From NCBI GenBank assembly GCA_027307295.1, contig DAHUXF010000038.1, positions 1 to 13,378 of the forward strand: 13,378 nucleotides of DNA, written 5' to 3'. Made by a program: the position numbers and the translations under genes. How positions within the stretch are numbered: position 1 is the stretch's first letter; the number at the start of each line of letters is the position of its first letter. Origin of the DNA: Acidobacteriaceae bacterium. Its GTDB lineage: Bacteria > Acidobacteriota > Terriglobia > Terriglobales > Acidobacteriaceae. The notes beneath the pieces are model-generated. The model worked only from the letters and a program-made list of their open reading frames with translations. It did not search any database and was not told the DNA's origin. Positions 6,663-13,378 of the stretch are shown piece after piece.

Positions 6663-8777
6663 ATGTCGGTAGCTTTGATTCGCAGTAATTTTGTCGGGAA
6701 AGTCGCGTCCATGGTCTGTCTGTTTGCATTTCCGCTGGCCGCGCAGCAGGCGAATACCTCCTTGTCGATGCAGCCAACGCCAACCCAGACGCAGGGCGGC
6801 AATCCGTCCGGGACGCCTACGCCCAATGCGCCGGAGCCAAAGGCCCTGCCACAGCCCACGCATGTGGATTACTCCAAGCCGGCTCCCTTGCTGCCGAACC
6901 CATTCGCGCGCTATATCCCGCGCGCCGTTCCGCCTCCGGCATTCACGAACTCTCCTAAAATCGAGCAATTGATTCAGAACGGCAAACTTCTTCTGTCACT
7001 GAATGATGCCATCGCCATTGCGTTGGCTGACAATCTTGACATCGCCGTGGCGCGCTATAACCTTCCCATCGCCGATACTGACATTCTTCGCACTAAAGCC
7101 GGACAATCTTTTCTTGGTACGAATACCGGCGTGGTCCAGAACACTCCGGGCGGCGGCGTGGGCGGCGTTGGTTCCGGTGTGACAGGCGCAGGCGCTGGTG
7201 GAACCACAGCGGGCGCCGGCGGAGCCGGTGTGGGCGCAGGCGGCTTCGTGGGAAGCACCAGCGGCGCAGGCCCTCAGCCGGACAGCTTTGATCCCGTGGT
7301 GAGCGGGACGCTCAGTTTTGAGCGTGCACTTTCCCCGTTGGCCAACTCTGTGACCGCAGGCACCAACGTCCTGAGCCAGAATACAACCGCAGGCAATTTC
7401 AGCTACTCCCAGGGCTTCTCTCCCGGAACAGCCTTGAGTGTAGGCTTTAATAACAGCCGCCTTACTTCCAATAGCCCGCGGTTCTCCACCAATCCAAACC
7501 TGCAATCCAGTTTCCGTGCCCAGGTCCGGCAGCACCTGTTGCAGGGCTTTGGTCCTTCCCTGAACACCCGTTTGATTCGGCAGGCCAGGAACAATAAGAA
7601 GATTACGGAAGAAGGCTTTCGCTTCCAGGTGATCGTTACCGTCAGCCAGATCCAGAATATTTACTGGGACCTGGTCAATGCCTATGAAGACTTCAAGGTG
7701 AAAGAACGCTCTCTGGCGCTGGCGCAAAAGACGCTGTCTGACAATCAGAAGCAGGTGGAAATCGGCACTCTGGCGCACCTGGATGTAGTGCGCGCGCAGA
7801 GCACGGTGGCCACCGCCGAGCAGGACCTGATTATCTCCCGCACCAACCTTCAGTTACAGCAACTGGTCACCAAAAATGCGCTCACGCGCAGCTTGTCAGG
7901 AAACTCTGCGGTGGTACAAGCTGAGGTAATTCCCACCGATACCATTCAAATCCCTGAGCAGGAAAATCTTCCGGCAGTGGATGATCTGATTCAGCAGGCC
8001 CTGGCGCATCGTCCGGACTATACCCAGCAAAAGATCAATCTGGAGAACGGCCAGATTAACATCAAAGGCGCTAATAACGGATTGCTGCCGGTGGTCGATC
8101 TGGTGGGCTTCTACGGCGCTTCCGCCATTGCGGGTTTACAGAACCCATTGGGAACCTGCGTTGGGGCGGCAACCCCGGCTACCACTGGTTGCATTCCGCC
8201 TGGCAGCATTGCCCCCACTGGATTTGGAGACGCTTTCTCAAATCTGTTCAATTCCAGCGCACCCGATAAAGGTGTGGCCGTCAACATCCAGATACCGCTT
8301 GGCAATCGTGCGGCGCAGGCCACGCAGATTCGTTCGCGTCTGGAATACCGGCAATCCCAGCTGGCTTTGAAGTCGCTGGAAAACCAGATTGCGTTTACTG
8401 TCCGCAATGATGCATTCACGGTGGAGCAGAACCGGGCCCGCGTGGCGGCGGCACAGAAAGCGCAGGAACTGTCAGCCCAGACCCTGGACGCCGAACAGAA
8501 GAAATACAATCTTGGCGCTTCCACTTATTTAGCCGTGCTGCAGGATGAACGCGATCTTGCCGCGTCCGAATCCGCTGTAGTTGCGGCCATGACCAACTAT
8601 GCCAAGTCCAAGGTGCAGCTGGACCGCGACACAGCTGCGACGTTGGAGCGCAATAATATCGTGCTGGACGAAGCAGTCACGGGCCAGATCGCAACTCAAC
8701 CGGCCGTTCCCAATATCATCCCCAACAAGACGGCGCTGCAGGAAACGAATCCTCCGGCGCAGCAGCCGCCAAAATAG
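6663..8777 (+). CDS. TolC-family outer membrane efflux protein with Gly-rich insert
   Basis: This is an outer-membrane channel of the OEP/TolC superfamily, which normally docks to an inner-membrane pump and adaptor. Numbered from the ATG at 6663 (704 aa), it has a signal peptide (cleavage near LAA-QQ, residue 27) and a Pro/Thr-rich linker (about 34-92). The first OEP repeat starts at LSLNDAIAIALADN (about 111), and the second runs through the ALAHRPDY region to about 650. Both have long amphipathic helices. A Gly/Ala-rich stretch (about 162-203) interrupts the first repeat just before its beta strands. The length well exceeds the usual 430-500 residues. A predicted surface loop contains two cysteines (499 and 510). 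The ATG at 6663 has GGAG 7 nt upstream; ATG 6645 and TTG 6639 are in-frame alternatives. No adaptor or pump gene is nearby, so the partner is unknown. A terminator follows. Confidence 0.9.
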   Translation: MSVALIRSNFVGKVASMVCLFAFPLAAQQANTSLSMQPTPTQTQGGNPSGTPTPNAPEPKALPQPTHVDYSKPAPLLPNPFARYIPRAVPPPAFTNSPKIEQLIQNGKLLLSLNDAIAIALADNLDIAVARYNLPIADTDILRTKAGQSFLGTNTGVVQNTPGGGVGGVGSGVTGAGAGGTTAGAGGAGVGAGGFVGSTSGAGPQPDSFDPVVSGTLSFERALSPLANSVTAGTNVLSQNTTAGNFSYSQGFSPGTALSVGFNNSRLTSNSPRFSTNPNLQSSFRAQVRQHLLQGFGPSLNTRLIRQARNNKKITEEGFRFQVIVTVSQIQNIYWDLVNAYEDFKVKERSLALAQKTLSDNQKQVEIGTLAHLDVVRAQSTVATAEQDLIISRTNLQLQQLVTKNALTRSLSGNSAVVQAEVIPTDTIQIPEQENLPAVDDLIQQALAHRPDYTQQKINLENGQINIKGANNGLLPVVDLVGFYGASAIAGLQNPLGTCVGAATPATTGCIPPGSIAPTGFGDAFSNLFNSSAPDKGVAVNIQIPLGNRAAQATQIRSRLEYRQSQLALKSLENQIAFTVRNDAFTVEQNRARVAAAQKAQELSAQTLDAEQKKYNLGASTYLAVLQDERDLAASESAVVAAMTNYAKSKVQLDRDTAATLERNNIVLDEAVTGQIATQPAVPNIIPNKTALQETNPPAQQPPK

Positions 8778-8792
8778 TCAGGAACGATTTTT

Positions 8793-8822
8793 AAAATAAT
8801 AAAAACGAAAATAGTAAAAACG
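8793..8822 (+). repeat. Two tandem 15-bp A-rich repeats
   Basis: AAAATAATAAAAACG is followed directly by AAAATAGTAAAAACG, with one mismatch, in the 3' untranslated region of the TolC-like gene. A degenerate relative (AAAATAGTCAGGAACG, 8771-8786) overlaps the end of the coding region. This is probably replication slippage. No role is apparent. Confidence 0.6.
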
Positions 8823-8833
8823 CTGATAGTAAC

Positions 8834-8861
8834 AAGGCTGGGCATAGTTCCCGGCCTTTTT
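8834..8861 (+). terminator. Rho-independent terminator after the TolC-like gene
   Basis: AAGGCTGGG (8834-8842) pairs with CCCGGCCTT (8850-8858) in a 9-bp stem that includes one G-T pair. The loop is 7 nt and the hairpin leads into a run of five Ts (8857-8861). It lies 57 nt after the stop and separates the TolC-like gene from the DUF3857 cluster. Confidence 0.85.
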
Positions 8862-8932
8862 CTATGGTCTGTGGATTTATTCTTTACTCATGCGTACTAT
8901 CGGACGTGGGCTGGCCGGGAAATGTTCTTTAA

Positions 8933-8941
8933 TGATATAGT
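8933..8941 (+). promoter_or_regulatory. Extended -10 promoter of the DUF3857 cluster
   Basis: The sequence TGATATAGT is an extended -10 element (TG-n-TATAGT, 5 of 6 in the hexamer), placed just after a terminator and about 50 nt before the first DUF3857 ATG. No good -35 is visible, which extended -10 promoters tolerate. Transcription would start near 8948, giving a leader of about 45 nt. Confidence 0.45.
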
Positions 8942-8992
8942 CGCGCGCAAAAGAGCGATTTGCCAGCGTGATATTTCCCAAAGGAATTTCTG

Positions 8993-10984
8993 ATGAATGG
9001 ATGCCCTTGCACCGCCAGACTGCTTGCTCTGGCGTGCTGCTTTTATTTTTCGTTGACAGCGTTCGCCCAGAAGGAAGACTGGTTGCCTGTTACCGGGCAA
9101 GACCTTCGTCTGCGGGAAGTGCCGGGCGATCCGGAAGCGCCAGCCATACAGCTCTATTTTGCCGACTCCATCAACGATGAAGAGCAAACGGAGTTTTTCT
9201 ACCATCGCATCAAGATTCTCAGGGATGAGGGCGGACGCTTTGCCGATGTGTCCATCACTGTTCCACCAGAGGGAACGATTTCCGGCCTAAAAGCGCGCAC
9301 CATCCATCCTGACGGAAGCATCGTTGAGTTTACAGGCCGGCCTTTTGACAAACTTATTATTAAAAGCCGGGGGATGAAGGTGCTGGCCAAAGTGTTCACA
9401 CTGCCTGATGTAACCGTGAACAGCATCATCGAATACAAGTACACCCTGAATTGGCCGGATGTATCTCTGGACAATTTCTGGACCATTCAGCACGAACTTT
9501 TTACCGTGAAAGAGAGCTTTCGCATGAAGCCCTATGGCGGCGTGCTGGAAGGCCTTGAAAAAGGCCATCAGGTGGCTGCGTTGTCTTCACGCATGCCCGG
9601 GGGCGTAAAGCCGCGACAGAGCGGCGGCGGTTACGAACTGGTACTGGAAAACGTTCCTGCATTTGCTCCGGAAGGATTTATGCCTCCCAAAGAGAATTAC
9701 CAGCCCTGGGTCAGGTTTTTTTATGGCGGCCAGGAAATCACCAACGCTGACCGTTTCTGGCAGGATGCGGGCCGGCGCTGGAATGAGGAGGCCGAGCATT
9801 TCATCGGCAATCATCCGCAAGTCAGGCTGGAAGCCCAGAGAATCGCCGGACGGGACACAAGTCCCATGCAGAAACTACAAAGGCTCTACCAGCGGGCGCA
9901 GCAGACCAGAAATCTCAGTTACGAACGTGAAAGATCAGAGGAAGAAAAAAGAAGGGAAGATCTGAAGCCCAACCAGAACATCGGTGAGGTACTGGCACAT
10001 GGCTACGGTGACCACGACGAAATCACACGGTTGTTCGCCGGCCTGGCCCGCGCGTCTGGCTTTGACGTTTACATTGTGCGCGTCAGCAATCGCAAGGAAA
10101 ATTTCTTTGATCGTGACTTGCTTTCGCGGCGGCAACTGGATACTGAGATCGCCATGGTTGCGCTGAATGGGCAAAATATTTTCCTCGATCCGGGTACGCG
10201 CTTCTGTCCTTTTGAACTGGTGCGGTGGATGCACACTTCATCTCTGGCTCTCAAACTCGATAAGAAAGGCGGTACTTTCATCAAGGTGCCGTCCCTGGCC
10301 TATGACAAAGCGGTTGTTCGCCGCAATGCAAATATGGAACTGCAGGCGAATGGCGCTCTGCGGGGAACAATCACGGTGGCCTTTGAGGGCGGAGAGGCCC
10401 TGGAGCGGCGGCTTGATGCCCTGGCTACTGACGAGGCGGGAAAGAAGGAAAGTTTGGAAGCAGAGATTCAATCGTGGCTTCCAGCGGGTGCTTCCGCAAC
10501 GCTGGTGAGCGCAGGCGGAGGGGAAAGCAGCGATGCGCCCCTGGTCGCGACTTTTCATGTTGACGTGCCGGCCTACGCTACCGTCTCAGGCAAGCGGTTG
10601 CTGGTGCCCGGCTATATTTTTCAAGACAAAAAGGTAGATGCCTTTAAAGCCAGCACGCGAAAATATCCTGTGTACTTTCCCTATGCATTTGGCGAAAGTG
10701 ACACAGTAAGTATTGAGGCGCCACCAGGCTACATTATCGCGAATGCAGGCGCGCCACTGTCAGCCAATCTTGCCTATGCAACATATGAGAATAGCTCCCT
10801 TATTATGGGCCGGCAGCTTGTTACCCATAGAACGTTGCAGGTCAACGGAATTTTCGTTCAGCCGGAAGAATATGCTGCAATGAAAGAATTCTTTCGTCAG
10901 GTGCAGGCAGGTGATGAACAGCAGGTTGTACTGCATCTTGGAGAAGAAAGCACGGGAGGTATGGATCACAGCACTGCTGGCTGA
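8993..10984 (+). CDS. Exported DUF3857 protein with degenerate transglutaminase-like core, paralog A
   Basis: This 663-aa exported protein has a signal peptide that ends AFA-QKEDW (cleavage near residue 24). It is followed by a DUF3857 domain (about 45-220, containing ARTIHPDGSIVEFTG), a transglutaminase-like core (about 280-410) and a DUF3858-like beta region (about 430-650, containing RKYPVYFPYAF). In the core, the place of the catalytic Cys in the family's GDCKDK-type motif is taken by His341 (GYGDHDEI). The catalytic His position, 15 residues before the Asp, is Thr384. Asp399 (FLDPG) is kept. Cross-linking or protease activity is therefore unlikely. The mature chain has a single Cys, 405 (RFCP). 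The start is secure: AAGGA lies 7 nt before the ATG. It is a tandem duplicate of the gene at 11152-13080. A structural or binding role in the periplasm is inference. Confidence 0.88.
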   Translation: MNGCPCTARLLALACCFYFSLTAFAQKEDWLPVTGQDLRLREVPGDPEAPAIQLYFADSINDEEQTEFFYHRIKILRDEGGRFADVSITVPPEGTISGLKARTIHPDGSIVEFTGRPFDKLIIKSRGMKVLAKVFTLPDVTVNSIIEYKYTLNWPDVSLDNFWTIQHELFTVKESFRMKPYGGVLEGLEKGHQVAALSSRMPGGVKPRQSGGGYELVLENVPAFAPEGFMPPKENYQPWVRFFYGGQEITNADRFWQDAGRRWNEEAEHFIGNHPQVRLEAQRIAGRDTSPMQKLQRLYQRAQQTRNLSYERERSEEEKRREDLKPNQNIGEVLAHGYGDHDEITRLFAGLARASGFDVYIVRVSNRKENFFDRDLLSRRQLDTEIAMVALNGQNIFLDPGTRFCPFELVRWMHTSSLALKLDKKGGTFIKVPSLAYDKAVVRRNANMELQANGALRGTITVAFEGGEALERRLDALATDEAGKKESLEAEIQSWLPAGASATLVSAGGGESSDAPLVATFHVDVPAYATVSGKRLLVPGYIFQDKKVDAFKASTRKYPVYFPYAFGESDTVSIEAPPGYIIANAGAPLSANLAYATYENSSLIMGRQLVTHRTLQVNGIFVQPEEYAAMKEFFRQVQAGDEQQVVLHLGEESTGGMDHSTAG

Positions 10985-11068
10985 ACAGCCATGCTTTCCA
11001 TTTACTATGCCAAACTAATTTCAACCAAAGCTAAATACCAAAAAAATCTCTTATAAACAACGTAAGCT

Positions 11069-11098
11069 CTGGCAACATCCTACTTTCTGATATATATT
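11069..11098 (+). promoter_or_regulatory. Possible internal promoter before DUF3857 paralog B
   Basis: The 167-nt AT-rich gap between the paralogs holds CTGGCA (11069-11074) and, 18 nt later, TATATT (11093-11098). These match the consensus at 4 and 5 of 6 positions. The gap is long enough for a separate promoter, and there is no terminator in it. Read-through from the upstream gene is also possible. Confidence 0.3.
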
Positions 11099-11151
11099 TG
11101 AGCCATCCAAATCCCCCTTGCCTGAAAAATTTATCCAAGTTTAGGTGAACC

Positions 11152-13080
11152 ATGCGCCTGCTGCTCCTGTTGGTCCTGGCGGTTGCTTCTGCCGCGCCTG
11201 CAATGGCACAAAAAGAAGATTGGCTTCCCATCACGCCGGAAGACTTGCAGATCAAGCAGGTGCCTGGCGATCCGGGCGCGCCCGCCATCCAGCTTTACTA
11301 TGCCAACTACATCGACGACGATTCCGGTTATGAATTTATCTACAAGCGTGTCAAAGTCCTGAACGAAAGCGGGAAGCAGTATGCAGATGTGGAAATTATT
11401 GGCGGTCTGGATACAAGTCTTGGAAACTTGAAGGCCCGCACCATCCATCCCGATGGTTCCATTGTTGAATTTACCGGCAAGCCGTTCGATAAGACCATCT
11501 ACAAGGGGCGGGGCATCAAGTGGAATGCCAAAACATTCACCATGCCGGAAGTCACCGTCGGCAGCATCATTGAGTACAAATACAAGATAAAGGATTATTC
11601 CAGCGACCATTGGGTCCTACAGCAGGATCTCTTTACCGTGCGGGAGTATTTCAGCTTCCTTCCGCGCCATTGGGGCGAGTCCTTTGCCTGGGCCGGGCGC
11701 AATATTAATGGACCGGCCCCGGTAAAGAAATCCGACGGATGGGAACTGGAATGGAAAAATGTTCCTGCCTTTCAGACTGAAGCCAACATGCCGCCGGAAG
11801 CGAATTACAAGCCTTCCATCGACTTCTATTATTTCCGTGAAGATATCAAGAGCACGGACACTTTCTGGCGGGAAGTTGGGAAGGTCGTAAATGATTACTA
11901 TGAGCGATACATCGGTAATCGAAAAGAAATCAGGGAAGCGGCCATCGCGGCCATTGGCAGCGAAACAGATCCGGAAAAGAAGCTGCGCAAGCTTTACGAA
12001 CGCGCGCAGCAAGTCAGAAATCTCAGCTTTGAGCACCAAAAGACAGAAGCAGAACGCAAGAAAGAGAAGATCAAGACCAATGAGAACCTGGGCGATATCG
12101 TTAAGCGCGGTTACGGTGACAGTGAGGACATCACCGCTTTTTTTGTAGGCATGGCCCGGGCAGCGGGCTTTGATGCCCAGCTTCTACTGGTTTCCAACCG
12201 GCGGAATTCGTTTTTCTCTCCCAAACTGCCTACTCTGGAAAATCTTGGAGGCAGGGTCGCTCTGGTAAAACTGAACGGAGCCGATGTCTACCTGCAACCG
12301 GGCATTCGTTTTTGCCCTTATGGTCTCCTGCACTGGCCCAATACTTCAACCGAGGCCTTGAAGTATGACAAAAAAGGCGGCAGTTTTCTGCTGGTGCCGC
12401 CCATGATGAACGATAAGTCTTTGACCCACCGCGTAGCGAAGATGGAGTTGACGGACGAAGGCACTCTTAAAGGCGAAATCACGGTGGAATTTCAGGGCGA
12501 GGAAGCCCTGGAGCATCGCCTGGACGCGCTTGAGACCGACGATGCCGGCAAAAAGAAAGATCTGGAAAGCGAGCTTAAATCCTGGCTGCCGGGCGGGGCG
12601 GATGTGAAACTGGTGAACGTTCAGGGATGGGGGTCGCCGGAGGAACCGCTGCTGGCCCGCTTCAGCGTGGAGTTGCCTGGATTTGCCTCATCGGTCGGCA
12701 AGCGGATGCTGTTGCCCTCTTTGTTATTTCATCCGCAAGCCCAAGACGCTTTCAAGCATGCCGAACGTAAATATCCAGTGTATTTTCCATATGCGTTTAC
12801 GGAGCGCGACCGGATAGAAATTAAACTGCCTGCCGGGTTTACACCGGAGAGCGTGCCGACCAGGCAGGACATAGGCATTAAGTATGCCCGTTACCAGAGT
12901 GCGAGCGTTACAGACGGCAAGCGGTTGGTGTCCGAGCGCGCTCTGGGGTTCAATGCCATTTTTGCGCAGACGGACCAGTATCAGGAACTCAAAGATTTTA
13001 TGACGAAGATTCAGGCTGGCGATGAACAACAGGTCGTCCTGCGCGTGGAGGCAACAAACAATGCTCAGAAAACAAATTAA
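11152..13080 (+). CDS. Exported DUF3857 protein with degenerate transglutaminase-like core, paralog B
   Basis: This 642-aa protein aligns with paralog A along its whole length. It has a signal peptide (MRLLLLLVLAVASAAPAMA-QKEDW), DUF3857 (ARTIHPDGSIVEFTGKPFDK), a helical linker (LYERAQQVRNLSFE), the transglutaminase-like core and the C-terminal beta region (RKYPVYFPYAF, QAGDEQQVVL). The core is more eroded than in A: Ser324 sits at the Cys position (GYGDSEDI), Gly367 at the His position and Gln382 at the Asp position (YLQPG), with the same 43- and 15-residue spacings. The only Cys of the mature protein is 388 (RFCP), equivalent to Cys405 of A. AGG lies 6 nt before the ATG. The 3' end overlaps the next DUF3857 gene by 20 nt, implying cotranscription. 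It is probably a periplasmic or cell-surface non-enzymatic protein; the role is unknown. Confidence 0.88.
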   Translation: MRLLLLLVLAVASAAPAMAQKEDWLPITPEDLQIKQVPGDPGAPAIQLYYANYIDDDSGYEFIYKRVKVLNESGKQYADVEIIGGLDTSLGNLKARTIHPDGSIVEFTGKPFDKTIYKGRGIKWNAKTFTMPEVTVGSIIEYKYKIKDYSSDHWVLQQDLFTVREYFSFLPRHWGESFAWAGRNINGPAPVKKSDGWELEWKNVPAFQTEANMPPEANYKPSIDFYYFREDIKSTDTFWREVGKVVNDYYERYIGNRKEIREAAIAAIGSETDPEKKLRKLYERAQQVRNLSFEHQKTEAERKKEKIKTNENLGDIVKRGYGDSEDITAFFVGMARAAGFDAQLLLVSNRRNSFFSPKLPTLENLGGRVALVKLNGADVYLQPGIRFCPYGLLHWPNTSTEALKYDKKGGSFLLVPPMMNDKSLTHRVAKMELTDEGTLKGEITVEFQGEEALEHRLDALETDDAGKKKDLESELKSWLPGGADVKLVNVQGWGSPEEPLLARFSVELPGFASSVGKRMLLPSLLFHPQAQDAFKHAERKYPVYFPYAFTERDRIEIKLPAGFTPESVPTRQDIGIKYARYQSASVTDGKRLVSERALGFNAIFAQTDQYQELKDFMTKIQAGDEQQVVLRVEATNNAQKTN

Positions 13081-13378
13081 CAATGCAATCCTATTTACGG
13101 TGCTCGCCTCTTCTCTGGCGGGAATGGCGGAAACGCCGGATTGGTTGCGCGCGCTGGCGCGCCAAACGCCCAGGTCTTATGCAGATGACGTGAATGCCGT
13201 AAAGTTGCTGGACGAGAAAGAAACTGTCGTAAGTGACAAGGGCGAAATCATCAGCCGCGAACGTGTTGCCTATCGTATTTTCAGGCCTGAGGGTAGAAGT
13301 GTTGCCACCTTTGGCGTTCAATTCGATAAAGAGACCAAGGTCAATTTTCTTCGTGGTTGGAGCATTACGTCCAAAGGG
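13061..13378 (+). CDS. Third DUF3857-family exported protein, 5' part only
   Basis: The frame opens at the ATG 13061, inside the end of paralog B and in another frame. GGAGG lies 9 nt upstream (13047-13051). It stays open for 106 codons to the window edge. The start MLRKQINNAILFTVLASSLAGMA is a signal peptide, followed by ETPDWLRALARQ, DAVKLLDE-type sequence (NAVKLLDEKETVV) and IISRERVAYRIFRPEG. This is the usual beginning of a DUF3857 domain in longer DUF3857/transglutaminase proteins. It does not resemble paralogs A and B closely at its N-terminus, so it is a separate subfamily. Whether its transglutaminase core keeps the catalytic Cys cannot be seen here. Coupling to paralog B suggests a shared process. 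Confidence 0.82.
   Translation, partial: MLRKQINNAILFTVLASSLAGMAETPDWLRALARQTPRSYADDVNAVKLLDEKETVVSDKGEIISRERVAYRIFRPEGRSVATFGVQFDKETKVNFLRGWSITSKG

Noticed and set aside
6996..7778. Minus-strand open frame (260 codons) opposite the TolC-like gene
   Set aside because: It is a shadow of the Gly-rich and helical coding sequence of the TolC-like gene, without domain similarity or a ribosome site.
8993..9040. Possible lipoprotein signal in paralog A (cysteines at residues 4, 6, 15 and 16)
   Set aside because: No L-[AS]-[GA]-C lipobox; the AFA-Q cleavage site, shared in position with AMA-Q in paralog B, fits ordinary signal peptidase I better.
10978..10991. Small hairpin TGGCT-GAAC-AGCCA at the stop of DUF3857 paralog A
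   Set aside because: Only 5 bp, no U-tract, and overlaps the stop codon; not a credible terminator.

Overview
The window (about 13.4 kb, moderately GC-rich, bacterial) looks like a chromosomal segment of an Acidobacteriota (Terriglobia-like) genome. This is inferred from the gene content: clustered DUF3857 proteins, a long TolC-family protein with a Pro/Thr-rich N-terminus and a Gly-rich insert, and a YtcJ-like secreted amidohydrolase. No rRNA or other phylogenetic marker is present to confirm it. I see no tRNA, rRNA, insertion sequence, phage gene or CRISPR array.

Layout: positions 1-6437 are all on the minus strand. Read in the direction of transcription, truA (TTG start) is followed closely by an aldehyde dehydrogenase, then by a DRE-TIM carboxylyase/synthase (isopropylmalate/homocitrate synthase superfamily), probably as one operon. 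Next come two paralogous genes for tiny secreted Lys-rich proteins. Each has a strong Shine-Dalgarno site and each is closed by a near-identical GC-rich terminator. Last is an M20 metallopeptidase whose stop overlaps (ATGA) the start of a secreted amidohydrolase. The amidohydrolase frame is interrupted by an in-frame TAG at 83-85, and the frame beyond it is intact and recognisable up to the window edge.

From about 6640 to the end everything is on the plus strand: an orphan TolC-type outer-membrane protein closed by a terminator, then three exported DUF3857-family proteins in a row. The first two are tandem paralogs. Their transglutaminase-like cores have lost the catalytic cysteine (His in one, Ser in the other) and the catalytic histidine, and the second has also lost the aspartate. 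Each mature protein keeps exactly one cysteine, at the same aligned position (RFCP). The third gene starts inside the end of the second (20-nt overlap) and runs off the window.

The most interesting signals are (i) the pair of apparent pseudo-transglutaminases coupled to a third DUF3857 gene, (ii) the duplicated secreted Lys-rich microprotein-plus-terminator cassettes, and (iii) the in-frame amber codon in the amidohydrolase.
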